Shown here piece after piece: positions 34,890 to 47,855 of a stretch of 64,000 nt of DNA. The DNA is from Arctopsyche grandis (lineage: Eukaryota; Arthropoda; Insecta; Trichoptera; Hydropsychidae), in contig NC_135355.1 of NCBI RefSeq assembly GCF_051622035.1, forward strand, positions 29,916,986 through 29,980,985, in the 5' to 3' direction. The notes beneath the pieces are model-generated. The model ran no database searches. It was not told the DNA's origin and was given only the letters and a program-made list of their open reading frames with translations. A program made the position numbers and the translations under genes. Each line of letters begins with the position of its first letter. Positions within the stretch are counted from its first letter, which is position 1.

Positions 34890-37554
34890 TATTAGATGAA
34901 ATATAGATATGTATTTTGATAGTGATTTTATTTATTTATTTATTTTTACTTATTAACTTACATTGATATTTATATGTACATATATATACATGTGATATCA
35001 TATTATAGTGAAATTTAATCATCGGAAAGACAGAGCTGTGAAAAATTTATTATCGTTTAATGCTTATTTTAATTTCGAATGTCTTCCTAAAGTGACAATA
35101 GTGTCGAAAATGATATTTTTATATATGTACGATCGAATGCTAAAATCTTTTATTATTGGTTGCAAATAGTTTTTTCTGAATATGTATTTAATTTAGTATG
35201 AGCAATATACGTATGTATAATTCTATCTTCTATTTAAATTGAATATATTAATTTGTTAAAATAACCACTCATTAACCATTAGTTCATTAAATTATTATTG
35301 ATAATTTAGCCATCAATAATTACCATTATAGGATTTTATCTGTGATAGCAAAAGCTGTTTTTCTTTCGAATATAAGTTATGTCTCAAATTTACAATGCAT
35401 TTGTTGATAATTATTTTATTTTATTATTTCGATAAACATACTTATCACTGAAACATATATCAATGGAAAACACACATTTTTTATTTGAATATTTATCACG
35501 TTCCTTCTAAATATGTAATTGTAATAATTCATTTTGTAACTATTATATATCGTAATTGGTAAATGTTGATTTCAATGGAGGTTGAAATATATGTTTGATT
35601 GTTTTAACCAAAGTCTTCGTAAATTATTAGTAAAAATTGCTTTATTTACATTAGTTGAATGTGAATGTATGAAATTAATACATTCCAAAATATTTTTTTT
35701 TATATATAATATATAATTTAAAACGTATGATTACTAGAATTGACCAGTATTCTTAGAATTATATTAGAAATATAAAAGTATCATTGAAAGATTTGGATTT
35801 ATTTTTAGAATCATTCTAGAACGTGTTTAAGAAAAATTCTCCATATATATTACATACATATATGTATATTAGAAATACAAGCACTATAAGTTTTTCTCTT
35901 CTATCTACAAGGCATTAATTTTAACAGAATGTTAATTTATTGTTTACTGCATGTGTATATATTTACGTTAAAATTAAATATGTACGCATATATGTATATG
36001 AAAGCAAGTCTCAAAAAAATTATGCACCATAAATTTATATGTATAACATGTTTTATGCTTTTCGTTTACTGTATATGTAATATGTATGTTTTATGAAAAC
36101 TGTCTACAGATGTTTAATGTTGAATATTAACCTATTAAATCTTAATTTACAACAGTTTTATTTTTCATTTCTACAATTAAGCTAACTTATATTAATTTTG
36201 TGGATATAAAATAATAACGACTCCCAATTTTTTTTTTAAATAAACTTATCGTAATTCAAAAATTAATAAGTGAAACGTAAAGGAGGTATGTAAAAAAAGG
36301 TGCTATGCAAGTGAGGTCTTGAACGGTGATGGGCAACCAAAGTAACATTGAGTAATTTAGCTGCCAAGCGGAAATCACAGGTCGACTCGGAACAGTTCAG
36401 AAGATGCCCGGATGCTGCATGTGATCCTACAATTATCCTGACATCTCCCACTTTCCTGATTCACGATCTACATAATTATTCAAATGGGGAGGAAACTTTA
36501 TCTTTCACCGAAATGTCATGGAATGTACAAAAACCAAAGTTAAGTGCACTAAACTCAATTCTAATATGTCCTGAAATGCGTTTGTGTGGAAACCTTAAGT
36601 CATCAGTGCATTCGTGTATCTGCAATAATTGCGCAAATTGCATAATGTCCCTAGCAACAACAGGTGAATGGTATGCCAAAGCGACCGACCGGTAGGAAAC
36701 TAACACGCAAACGGGCGTGGCTGATGTCATTGCAAATATGACATAATTTGCATGTGACATAAATTAAATCCTTCTCCCACAATTTCAATAATACTAAAAT
36801 AAATCAAGATTTGAAAACGTCTAACAAAATATAATCATATTACAAAACTATGTATGTACATACATAGTATGCAGGTATTTATCAGTTGCTTCTCACTACA
36901 TATGTATTAAAAAAAATTTAAGACAATAATTTACTTCACTCATTCGTTATATTAATTTATTTATCAATGGGACTATCCATCAAGCAAGTATCACACCCAT
37001 ACTTGTGGTAAGTATTCTAAAATTTATGGACGAAATCTTTGTAAAAGAACACATGTACAAAATATTCCTGAAAGGAATATGAAAATGCTCGAGATTACAT
37101 ATTCCAAAGCAGTATCACAAAACAAACAATAAGAGTGGAAATATCAAGATATCGAATACATGTTAAAAACTTGCTAGACCAGATCAAATAAATTGTTCAA
37201 TTATAACTTGAATTACAATCATGGCTGTAGCCAAAGGGGGGCTTTTAGGGCGCCAGCCCCCTCCCCCTAAATAAAAAATTGATTTTATAATTACAAGAAC
37301 TATGACATATATTTTAAAAATATATCAATTAAATATATTACAAGAACTATGATCAAATATCTTATTATGAACGCAAATTTTGCTGTTATGAAGAGAAGTG
37401 GGGACATAAGAATTATTTTTTCAAAGAATTAGATTAAATGAAATTGCTCTCACATACATATGAAAATGTTACAAATTTTTTCGCCGAATCTCATGCCAGG
37501 CGTCTTCAGTTGATTTTTTTAAGTAATTGATATATAATATTTATTACATACTAG
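34890..37554. other. TPC1 3' flank, no gene found
   Basis: The first several hundred bases are AT-rich and rich in AATAAA, consistent with the TPC1 3' UTR. A patch of higher GC at 36240-36760 is open on both strands, but no family was recognised. A one-ended transposon-like terminus with G/C runs (CATGGCTGTAGCCAAAGGGG) occurs near 37220-37265. Confidence 0.4.
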
Positions 37555-37867
37555 CAGTGCCGGTTTTAGGGTGGGGGGTTGGGTGGGGCGGCGCCCGAGG
37601 GCGCCGGGTAAATTAGGAGGCCACACTTCAGAATTTAAAATTAGAGCGCTATAAAATTTTAGATTAGAGCGCTAAGAGGGCCTCTAAGTTCTAAGTTTCA
37701 AACATTTATACTCAACAAATTCTATTTATACATATTCCCTTTTATGTTATATTATGCTTATCAAAAAAAATTGTTTCAAATTTCACTGCAGAGAAATGAC
37801 GCTGAGAAATCTTCTGTAACATCGCAATTTTTTTCTTTTTCGCCCCTCTGGGCCCCAAAGGGGGCGC

Positions 37868-38260
37868 AGAGGGGCGAAGCCCTTAACGGCAATTGCTCAT
37901 GGGGGCGCAGAGGGGCGAAGCCCTAAATGACAATTCCTCATGGGGGCGCAGAGAGGCGAAGCCCTAAAAGGCATTAGATAAGGGGGGCGCAGAGGGGCGA
38001 AGCCCTAAACGGCAATTGCTCATGGGGGCGCAGAGGGGTGAAGCCCTAAACGACAATTGCTTATGGGGGCGTCGAGGGCGAAGCCCTAGAAGGCAAAGGC
38101 TCAAGGGGCGCCGAGGGCGAAGCCTTTGAAGACAAAGGCTCAGGGGGCGCCGGGGGCGAAGCCCTAGAAGGCAAAGGCTCAGGTGGGCACCGAGGGCGAA
38201 GCCCTTGAAGGAAAGCGGCTCAAGGGGGGCCGAGGGCGAAGCCCTAAAAAATTTTTTTTT
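37868..38260. repeat. GC-rich tandem array, unit about 40-48 bp, roughly nine units
   Basis: Each unit is built on GGGGGCGCAGAGGGGCGAAG followed by CCCTAAACGGCAATTGCTCAT. Later units drift to GGCGCCGAGGGCGAAGCCCT with AAGGCAAAGGCTCA. It is strongly GC-rich against the surrounding AT-rich DNA. No unique spacers, so it is not CRISPR-like. Confidence 0.9.
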
Positions 38261-38289
38261 ATTTTTTTAATTAAATTTTTTTTTTTTTA

Positions 38290-38372
38290 TAAAATGTTTA
38301 CTATTAGATTATTAGTCATGTTTAAGCGGCTTATATTATAAATACTCAGCGAAGCCGGGTAATACAGCTAGT
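38290..38372. repeat. Short dispersed repeat, Helitron-like 3' end
   Basis: It reads toward GCGAAGCCGGGTAATACAGC and then CTAGT. The same ~75-bp sequence occurs inverted at about 55690-55770 (ACCCGGCTTCGCTCAGTATT). A CTAG|T end suits Helitron termini, but no 5' TC end or Rep/helicase was identified. Confidence 0.4.
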
Positions 38373-38593
38373 TATATTACTTAAAAAAATAATTTGACAT
38401 ATAATGGGAAGCGAAAATAGTAAGTTTCAGCTAAAGATGTAGCAGTGGAATTACAAATAGATTCGGTATTTAAACAATTAAAAATTGAAACGGCAATTTG
38501 ACGAAAATACACAAAACGAGTTAATCATTTGTCCTAAAAAATAGTTAGAGGTCGAGTTTTTAAATCCGCTCTGAATCCTTAACATTTGTGTCA

Positions 38594-39090
38594 ATGAAAG
38601 AAAGATTCGAGGAGTTGAACGAATATTCAAAGACGTGGGGTTTTTTGTATTTTGTAAACAATCTACCGGAAAGAAACGAACTTCGTAAATATTGTGCCGA
38701 TCTTCAAATTCAGCTCACCACGAATTCAAAATCTGATATCATTAGTAATGAACTTATTAGTTAAAAAGCCCATCTCTCAAATAAAAGGTACAATTAATCC
38801 ACTCATTGTATTAAATTTCATAAAAGAACATTTGCAAGAATTATATCCGAACATTTGGGTGCTATGCGAATTTTGTTGACATTGCCTATACATAACTGTA
38901 GCAAGTGGTGAACGTAGTTTTTCGAAACTTAAATTAATTAAAACTTATCCCCGGTCTACGTGTCACAAAATAGACTTTCCAGTTTGGGAAATCAATCTAT
39001 TGAAAATGATAGAAAATGATCGCTGAAAATCTTGATTTTTCAGCATTAACTAAAGATTTTGCCGAAAAAATGCTTCGGAAAGTTTACTAC
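38594..39090 (+). pseudogene. hAT transposase remnant (ZMYM-like)
   Basis: From ATG 38594 the frame reads MKERFEELNEYSKTWGFLYF and runs to a stop after SNELIS. Frame changes then give LQELYPNIWVL, VASGERSFSKLKLIKTY and a C-terminal DFSALTKDFAEK. This is the conserved C-terminal half of hAT transposases related to ZMYM proteins. At least two frameshifts or stops make it non-functional. Confidence 0.8.
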
Positions 39091-39129
39091 TGAAATATAA
39101 TTATATTTATTTTTAACTAAACCAGTGGG

Positions 39130-40440
39130 GTTGGGAAACCTTGGTAACCACTTTTCTGCCGGAACCAAAGCCGGAAAAAAGAGGATAGTAACTAATTTTT
39201 TAATATTTTTCCTAAGGGCGCTTAGAAAAATATTCGGATGTGAGCAACCCATGACTTTATCTATGTATTTGAGGAATATAAGAAGGTCACAAAACAAAAT
39301 TTGATATTGAACCGTACAGACACATTCACAGATACCGGCAACATTATGAAATAATAATAGCTATGACAAATTGAGCGCAAATGTATGGAAACTTGCACAA
39401 GACAAAAGTTCTACTCCCGGTTTTCCGATTTTGTTCAATTTTTTTTATTACTTTGAATCACATCAGTATTATAAACCAGCGGTTCCCAACCTGTGGTACG
39501 CGGTTGATGGTCGGTGGTACGCGAAAAAAAATAAGTAATGGTGGACATGCAGGAATGAATGATTTTCAATCATAAATATAAATATTTTTTATATTAATTA
39601 ATCATAATCGACGTATCGATGAATTAAATAAATCACATGAAATTTATTTTGTAAGGAGATTTAATCAAGAAAAGGAAATATATTATATGAATGTATGTAC
39701 TTTGTAATTTTGTGTTTTACTAAAACCATTTATCAGTAATAGAAGTATGACGAAATAGTATATAAATGTATTAAACCTTGAGCATATTATAATTGTGACT
39801 CTACAAATAGCTTTTTTTATAGAATTTTTTTTTTAACAAAACAGATACATTGCGTCTATCCTGTTTTCACATTCCTTGCCATGCAAGTACTATATATTAT
39901 AAATACACTGGCAATAACAAATTTCATGAAATACAATCATTTTTATATGGTGGAACCGCTGTTATACACAATAAATATCAAGAAGATTAAAATAATTTAA
40001 AAGGTCAGAATAAAATAATGAAATATTTTAAAACGTTATCAGCTCTAAGTTAGTACATAAAGAATACAAATATAAATCTTCAGCTCGATACGTTTTTTAT
40101 GTTTTTGAGAAAAACATAAAAAACCTCGATTCTCTAGAGTAAAAGTACTACTTCCGGTTCAGATAAAAATATTCAAAAAATATCAAATTTGTAATTTCTA
40201 TTACATGTAAAATAATTTCAGTCCGATTCAGTTAGCGGCTTGGGAGATAATTGAATTCAAAAACTTAAAAAAGGGGACACCTACATATAAGAGGAGTTAC
40301 CATTTCCGATCAACTTAAAAATTTACGTCGTATCGATAAGGATTTTAGTAACCGATAATAAGTTTCAGTTCGATAGGACTAATGGTGTTCAAAAAATCCC
40401 CAAAATACACAGACGGACACACATTTTTTCTAGATCATGA
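39130..40440. repeat. Dispersed repeat, copy A (interrupted by a hAT MITE)
   Basis: Segments 39231-39476 and 39962-40030 match, in inverse order and strand, 42420-42760. Segments about 40080-40300 match 46120-46400 inverted (e.g. AAAAAACCTCGATTCTCTAG, CTTCCGGTT). I see no recognisable protein. It ends with ACACAGACGGACACACATTT, a motif common in dispersed insect repeats. Confidence 0.65.
39477..39961. mobile_element. hAT-type MITE (485 bp) with diverged 8-bp TSD
   Basis: Ends CAGCGGTTCCCAACCTGTGG and (inverted) CAGCGGTTCCACC are flanked by TTATAAAC (39469-39476) and TTATACAC (39962-39969). The duplication has TA in the centre. The empty site is preserved in the paralogous repeat at 42474-42500. 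Confidence 0.85.
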
Positions 40441-42350
40441 AAACGTGATCAGTGATCGATTCTGAGTTCGAATCAGTAAAAATCTTGAGTTCAAATTTTC
40501 GCATGATCACAAAACTTCATGTATTGTTATTTCATAAATACATAGATAAAGTAAAAACGTTAAATTTACAAATTTTAATTTTAATTCAACGCCTTAAATA
40601 AATTCCGAACGAAAAAAACCTTATGTACCTTCGATTTTAAAATATCAATAGATACTGCTATGATAATATTTAAATTTCATAAATTTGTATATTTCGAAAT
40701 GAAATAAACTTTAATTAAGTTAACGTTGTAAATTTTTGGTATCAAATTATGAATTAAGGAGCTGAAAACACTATTTGAATCAAAGCATATTTGTGAGAGA
40801 TTCTTCCCTCATACATAGGCACACAGCATTAAAAATTGAATACGGAAACAGATTAGAAGATGACAATTTGCAAATCTCAATGATTACGAATATGCTTGGA
40901 ATGAAAAAAAAATGCTGTCTAATTTAATGACGACAGTTTCTTTATTAATCTGTTTGTATTTAACTGTTTCATCAGAATCAAATATTATTTCACGAATAAC
41001 GCTTTAAACAAATAAATACATTATACATTATTTGTGTATTGTGTTTACCTGTCATGGTGGTTTTTTCATGTGATGGTGAAACAGAAAAATAAAGACAAAT
41101 TTGAAATCACGAGGTACATACTTAACATATTTTGAATGTGAATTAATATCATCATCACTAGAGATCGGTGGACAAGTTTCTTTTGCCCACAAAAAATGAT
41201 TCACTAATGTCAATTACTATTATCCTACAAATCAACAAAGCAAAAAAAAAAGTTGAAATTGTAAAACATTTTTGTGCTGAAAAGAATCCTGTCCGCCGTT
41301 CCTTACTGTTCATTACCATAATCATCATTTAATTTACATTTCATTTACCCTTTTCAATCTACCAATATCATATATAAAGTAGGTATGTTAAAAAGATAAA
41401 GAATGTGTATTCAAAATTTGCATCAACTGATGTACATATGTAGTTCAATCTCTTAAAAACGTAACTGGAAAAGCACTCGTTGCACAATCACATTCTTACG
41501 CGTCTCGGGTAATTTCTTCAATTTCACTTTCTAACTACGGATTGCACAGCTCTGGCCGAGAATTCGCGACTCGATCTGCATATCGTTCGAGACAAAAGGA
41601 GTGACGCCATTTTACAAATCGATTCTAAACTATATACATGTGATTCACTTTTTGAATATGTACATATGTACATTGAAGCAACATTTATTCCAAACAGCAC
41701 AATACATTTATTAGATTTGTTTTTAAATTAGTATGTATACATATATAGTAATGTATACCTTGAAATTGAATATTTTTATTTTTAATAAAATATTTTTATT
41801 TTCTTATCTTAAACATTTACATACATATACAAAAATAATGAAAACATTAATAATTTCACTAAAATACGCAGTGTTGTAAGTCGAGAACACTGCGTATGTT
41901 AGTGAAATTATTTATCTCGTGGAACGAAAATATTCTCCAAAAGATTATTCACCGAGAATTTTCTTTTTTCTTGGTTATAAAACATCTCTAGATAGTTTAT
42001 TAGATTTTTAGGATATTAATAAGAGTAATAGGACTTTCTAGAATGTCTGAGAGCATTTTGAATGACATTTTTTTCATTCTGACGACACTGAATGTGTCAT
42101 TTTGTCATTTTAACATACGCGCACTACCACCATGAACGTTTCCCGCGAAATTCTCACAGGAATGCAATGCTTATTAACTCTGGAAGCAATAAATTATACA
42201 TATTTTTTTAACACAATTTGTATGAGTTTGGGTATTTTAATTGTTATTTCACACCAGTGCGTACTTTTAAAAGTCATTATATAATATGAAATCGTAAATT
42301 TATTAAGTTTAGAAACGTTAAAAATTGGTAAATAAACAATGCGAGCTGCA
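40441..42350. other. Gene-less AT-rich interval
   Basis: No exon was recognised. A higher-GC patch at 41460-41620 is of unknown nature. A 24-bp hairpin is at 41852-41909, and an ATG-led frame near 42132 (MNVSREILTGMQ) has no family match. Confidence 0.4.
41852..41909. repeat. 24-bp inverted repeat with 10-base loop
   Basis: Arms 41852-41875 and 41886-41909 match at 23 of 24 positions (AATTTCACTA ... ACGCAGTGTT). A hairpin relic of a small MITE is likely; a small-RNA precursor is possible but unsupported. Confidence 0.8.
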
Positions 42351-42354
42351 ATTA

Positions 42355-42760
42355 ACACTAAAATGTCAGATGCTTTTTTTTTGTCAGAATTCGTAAACCG
42401 GAAGTAGTATTTTTTTTAAACAATATTTCATTATTTTATTCTGACCTTTTAAATTATTTTAGTCTTCTTGATATTTATTGTGTATAATACTGATTGTGAT
42501 TTTAAGTAATAAAAAAAAATTGAAAAAAATCCAACAGCCAGAAGTAGAACTTTTGTCTTGTGCAAGTTTCCATACATTTGCGCTCAATTTGTATCGAAAA
42601 TACTGTCATTGCTATTAGTATTTCATAATGCTGCCGGTATGTGTGAATGTGTCTGTACGGTTCAATATCGAATTTTGTTTTGTGACCTTCTTATATTCCT
42701 CAAATACATATGTAGATGAAGTGATGGGTTGGTCACATCCGAATTTTTTTTATGAATATA
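42355..42760. repeat. Dispersed repeat, copy B (inverted relative to copy A)
   Basis: It carries ACTTTTGTCTTGTGCAAGTT, TACATTTGCGCTCAATTTGT and TGAATGTGTCTGTACGGTTC, which are inverted in copy A. It lacks the 485-bp MITE found in copy A. Confidence 0.75.
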
Positions 42761-45700
42761 ATTTATACAAATGCTGATAAAATGATCGACCGATTTAAGC
42801 TTGCACACAGGCGGCCGAGCTCTGTACTTACATACATACACATATGTGTACATCTTGTGATAAAATCCTTAACATTTTCTTTCACTTGTTCTGTTCGAAG
42901 TTATACATATGTTTAATTTGATAATGTCATATCTAATAGGAAATCGATTGATGATGAGTTTGACATTTTGGCTAAAAGGGTATATAAGGAAATCCATTGG
43001 ATGACTGAAATTATGAAGTGTCTGGATATGCCAGAAGAAATGCTTGGTGAACTCTGCCCCAATAAATCGTTTGATGTACATATCATGACTGCGTTCATGT
43101 TTGTGTTCATACATACATACATATGTATGACGTTCCACACGCGCCGATGCACTCACAGTGGATTCATACTTTGGCTTACCGTATTCTGGTGAAATTCTAA
43201 ACTAAAGGTAGGGCCATTAAAAGAAGTGAGATTGATAATGCAATGAGGATTAGCAAAAGTGCGTTCTGTTCCGTAGCATAATATGCGGATGAGTGCGGTC
43301 TATTTTTGAGTGGCACGCCACACCGTTTTGGCCACCGCACTGTACAACGTCCATTATTCTTGGCACTTTCTTCCTCGCCGTGAAAATATCTTAATGGAAA
43401 TTGCTGTCGTTGAGACACAAAGACAACAACGACGTCTATAAATCTCTATTATGAACATGTTCGCGGGAACGCTAACAAGTATCGAAACATTCTTCAAATC
43501 GTCCGAAAGATTTTTGGATACGATTTGTTTGGATATGGATATTTGGATATGATTTGCTTAAAAACGTCAAGGAAGCTTGTAATAAAAACAGGCGAGGTTT
43601 AGTTTTTAAAGGGTCAATGTCATAATTTCTAGCGGTGAAAACAATTTCTTCATCGATTAATGCCCTCATAGCAATATGTTCGATTCGTGTTCATATTATA
43701 TATATATTATAATATGTCACTTTAGCTTATATTCTCGGGAAATGTTTGGAATTTAATCATACCTGTCATACCTGTCAAAAACGATTATTGTAATTTTATA
43801 CATAGAGGCCGTATGCATGTTTTGACATTAAAAATTATCCCCACATTCCAAATAGCAGAAGTTGATTGTAATGGGGAGGAGTCAATACATACAAAATGAA
43901 ATTCTGACGTATTAAAACCACTTCCTCTTGCGTCTTCATTTTTACAAGCTTTTTTATAAAGGCTCACTCCTCAAGCTTCTTTTAACTATATGTAGATACA
44001 TTAAAGTAATGGCTCCAACAGTAGTTTATTTAAAATCCACATTTTCAATCAATCAAATACAGAACGGAATTTAGTCGAATACCTTTATATAACTATTATT
44101 AAGTTTAAGTTCTATAATTTTGTGAACACAAATCTGTGAGGCAAATATGCTTAAATCATTTTAGTATTATTAATTATTATTGAGTAATATGAAGGGTTAT
44201 GGAATCGGATCAAAATTTACCGACTCCATTTACCGAATCAATTTAATAAAAAAAAATGAGAGTAAAAATAAGAATAAAAAAATATGAGATTGGAGGAAAC
44301 ATTTTTTTTGGTCACAAAACATCAAAATACCTGCAATTTAGCGATTGTTTTTATAATGTAATTTAAAATCATGATTTTTTTAAGGAAATTATTAAATTTA
44401 ATTTTATTCGTGGATTTACTGCAATAAAATTGGAGACTATGTTGACCCATAGCGTAATACTTTTAATTAAAGAAAATAAAGTAAAAAGAAGTCGAAGTCG
44501 GTTGATTGTTTTACGATTCCAACTTCGTTTGAAATACTCCGACTCCGATCCCGCAAATCTTTATCTTGTACATACATACATTTATGTACATATGTACATT
44601 GCATGTATATTTTCAAATCTATTTTTGTATATATAACGTTGTATAACTTCAATCTCTAAAGACACCTCACAAATACACCAAATTCAGAACTGTATATACA
44701 TACATATGTATGTATATTCATAATACAATATTCAATTGAAGGGAGTGAGGAGAAGAAATGGCATCTTATCATTAACCCATATTGTATGTCGACATGGAAA
44801 ATTGAATACAGTATCCAATGATCCAATCAAAAGACGCATGGAATCCCCTCTCCAATTTTAGAACGTAACTTATTCCATATTTTCGTCTTAAAATAATGTA
44901 GTCTTCTTTAAAAATATGGTTTGGCTCTAGTCTTCGCTAGAAATCGAGAGCAGTTTTTATAGTAGTCTATGATTCGCAGTGCGACGCGGTTCGGTGACCG
45001 CTGCAGATATTCCAGTTTCCGGTGTAACACTCATTGAAAAGTAAGTGTTAAATTTCAGACGTATTATACGATGAGTTTCCATTGTTGCACGGTTGCGGTC
45101 TACGCTCACCAAACCGTTGGGTATCACTCGAAAGCCGACTCTGCGTGTGACGTAACTAGCGCCCTCACGGAGATAGAATCGTCAGCATCACCTATCTGTT
45201 TATATACATAGGTATAAATAATTATTGCTATTTCATCCAAAACGGGTCTTTGAGATCCCGCCACGTATAAATACAACCGCTGTCAAGAATGCGTGATGGA
45301 TTCAAATGCTTAAAACAGTATTCGATTGTAACAATCGACTATTCAGTGTTGATAGACGTGGCTGAAAGCCAGTGTCTGTCACAGTTGCACATGTTGTATC
45401 GGTGTTTATGTTACTCGCAGAATCTACGTTGTAGGTGGGCGTTGAGATCTGTTTCATCTTGTTTTCAGAAATTCTTTTTTTGATAAAGATTTACTGGTCA
45501 CTGTTTGTGATAATACAAGATTCATTTTATTCTGAAATGGGTAGGAATGGAAAATTAAAGGAAAAGTGGTTCAGCTTAAGAACAAAATTTAAGGCATAAG
45601 GGGAAAACTTACTCTGCATAGAAAATCATACACCACGCTTTGAAGTCTACGCATACAAGGTAGAACACATAATTGAGTGCTATCACCATAAATTTCGGAT

Positions 45701-46090
45701 CCAAAAGGTTTGCGCACAAATATTACACATATATTCGCGGAGGACCAAAATATAATGAAATATATATAATATTATAATTAAAAATTCAAAAGTAGCGCCA
45801 TTGGAGAATTTTTCATTAAGACGTGCCAATATTAATAGAATTTATACGAAATTAATAAGAAATACCAAAAATATGTATGTCCTAGTCAAAATAGTACAAT
45901 TGGACAGTTTATTTCTTATGTAATATGATTATAAGCACCGAAGGGGGAATTTTTCTCCAAAATACACCAGTATTAGTGTAATTACATATGAAAAAGGGAT
46001 GTTTCAGAACTTTCCGTTTATTATTACCAAAATTGCTGAAAAGTGCTGCTCAGGGTAGACAGGTTTTCATGGTCTTGAAATAATATGTGT
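42761..46090. other. Gene-less interval
   Basis: Mostly AT-rich with several ACATACATATGTATG palindromic microsatellites (e.g. 43110, 44580, 44700). GC-richer patches at 43260-43400 and 44930-45300 have no recognisable product. A TATAAATA at about 45267 is a possible but unsupported promoter element. Confidence 0.35.
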
Positions 46091-46099
46091 GTCTATATT

Positions 46100-46480
46100 T
46101 TGGGGATTTTTGGTACCTTCCATTATACATACATAGGTGTCCTCTTTTTTTAAGTTTTTCGATTCAATTATCCCCCAAACCGCTCACCGAATCAGACTAT
46201 AATAGAAATTATAAATTCAGATGTATTAGAAATTATAATTTCATAATTTCTATTACACTATTATTAATACATAAATATTTTTTAAATATTTTTTCCTCAA
46301 CCGGAAGTTGTTCTTTGACTTTTAATCCAGAGAATCGAGGTTTTTTATGTTTCTCTCAGAAACCTTTCGATTTATTGAACTGAAATTTCATATCTATTAG
46401 TTTTAGTTGAATACCAAGTTATATATAAAATTTGGTGAAAACCCGTCAACCGGAAGTGGCAGTTTACTCTAGTTTTTTTT
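46100..46480. repeat. Dispersed repeat, copy C
   Basis: It matches the 40080-40300 part of copy A in inverted orientation, including AATCGAGGTTTTTTATGTTT, ACCGGAAGT and the AATTATCCCCCAAACCGCTC block. Confidence 0.65.
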
Positions 46481-47175
46481 GTAATTCAATATATGTAAGA
46501 TCCGCAAGCGAATTTTTCAACTCTTTTGCGGATTTCCGATTAGCATCCTCCTTTCCTTGAGATCAAGGCACGTAGGTAGATAAAGTCGCCGACTTTACAT
46601 TTGAATAGCTTATGTAGATATAGAAATATAAAAGAGATTAAATAGATATAGAAATAAAAGTAAAAGATTAAATTAGAGACTTAAATTAAATTAGAGCTTC
46701 TTTAGATAAAAATGAAACATATAAAAGTCTAGTAATCACTCAAAATTTTTATGTTTCATTTTTATCTAAAGAAGATTTCTACATATAAATGTATGTACAT
46801 GTACATATATAATATGAAAAGCAGCAAATTTGATATATTTTTTAACATAAATATATCACTTGAATATCGATCACTTAAATACGAAGTCTTTCTAGCTTAA
46901 TATGCAGATTGCGTGTGTTTGTTTATCGCCGCATCACGAATAGTATCCGTCACGTTTGCCGCACATAACGTGAAATTCTGGATTTCACGAGTGATGACTT
47001 AATTTGGCATTTTCTCGGATGGACACGCGGCATGCTAAAGGTTAAACACCGGCTAGTAATACGTACATATACGAGTATGTATAGTATCGAACAGTATTTG
47101 CACAAACGAATCCAAGGAGACTTATTAACTTGAGAATATTTAACCCTTATTTGAGATGTACATATCTGCCACATG
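46481..47175. other. Gene-less interval with a perfect hairpin
   Basis: It holds the 25-bp inverted repeat at 46697-46774 and otherwise AT-rich unique-looking sequence. It ends in GCCACATG (47168-47175), the left duplication of the next hAT element. Confidence 0.4.
46697..46774. repeat. Perfect 25-bp inverted repeat, 28-base loop
   Basis: The arm 46697-46721 (CTTCTTTAGATAAAAATGAA...) is exactly inverted at 46750-46774. The loop contains TAATCACTCAAAA. It may be a MITE relic or hairpin RNA. Confidence 0.85.
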
Positions 47176-47855
47176 CAGTGACGTCCCGAGACTATGCTCC
47201 ACCTTTAGGCAGAGTTCAAAATGACGCCCTCTTAGATATAGTTAAAACAAATATTTTTTCCATAATTATAATATCATAAAAGGTTTAATAGTAGTAGAGG
47301 CTTTGGGGGTAATAGATGACTTTATTTTTAAAATATTATATTTATTTTATATAATATGAGTTAACATATTTTCAAAATCAGAGTATTAAAAATAAAATAT
47401 TATCTTATATAAATATGTCTAATAAAAAAAACAAGCATACGCCACAGGCGAGAATTTTGTAAATTCTAGTGTAGAATATGAGCTCAATGGGTCACTGTTC
47501 GAAGAAGAGTATTCAAAAGTCATACAGTTTTTCATATCTTCATCTAAGTTATGTTATCAAAAAATCTACCACTTCTTCCATTGCTACTGTAAATAAAAAT
47601 TTATCATCAGAAGGAACAGATTCTTGAGATCGAGCCTCAAAAATGTATGGTCATATGTCGGTAATATGATCCATTCCAGATATTAGTCAAAGGAGTCCGG
47701 GATAATTTGACTCTACAGCTATTAATCAATAATGTTACCGCCATTGAAAACTTACCTTTGAAGATTTTTTGGTGAACAGATGGAGAATAAGATTCGGCCA
47801 TAATTTGCCGTCTGCAGGAATTGCCTTACCTGCCTATGCCTTCGGGACGTTACTG
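47176..47855. mobile_element. hAT-type element (680 bp), 8-bp TSD
   Basis: Ends CAGTGACGTCCCGAGACTAT and (inverted) CAGTAACGTCCCGAAGGCAT, flanked by GCCACATG (47168-47175) and GCCACGTG (47856-47863), seven of eight matching. The segment 47462-47600 recurs at 53372-53520. No transposase motif was seen. Confidence 0.75.

Larger units (their letters stand above)
37555..39090 (+). mobile_element. Decayed hAT element (ZMYM-like transposase), left end and C-terminus
   Basis: It begins CAGTGCCGGTTTTAGGGTGG, the same terminus as the complete MITE at 58470-58695. A tandem array and a Helitron-like end follow, and the transposase remnant reaches about 39090. The right terminus was not found, so the end coordinate is set by the transposase homology. 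The mixture suggests nested insertions. Confidence 0.5.

Noticed and set aside
36263-36760. Opposed open frames near a possible chemoreceptor-like C-terminus
   Set aside because: A weak resemblance only; no transmembrane segments or TYxxxxxQF motif, and no supporting splice structure.
37868-38260. GC-rich periodic repeat as a coding repeat or CRISPR
   Set aside because: Unit length drifts, there are no unique spacers, and frames are not maintained.
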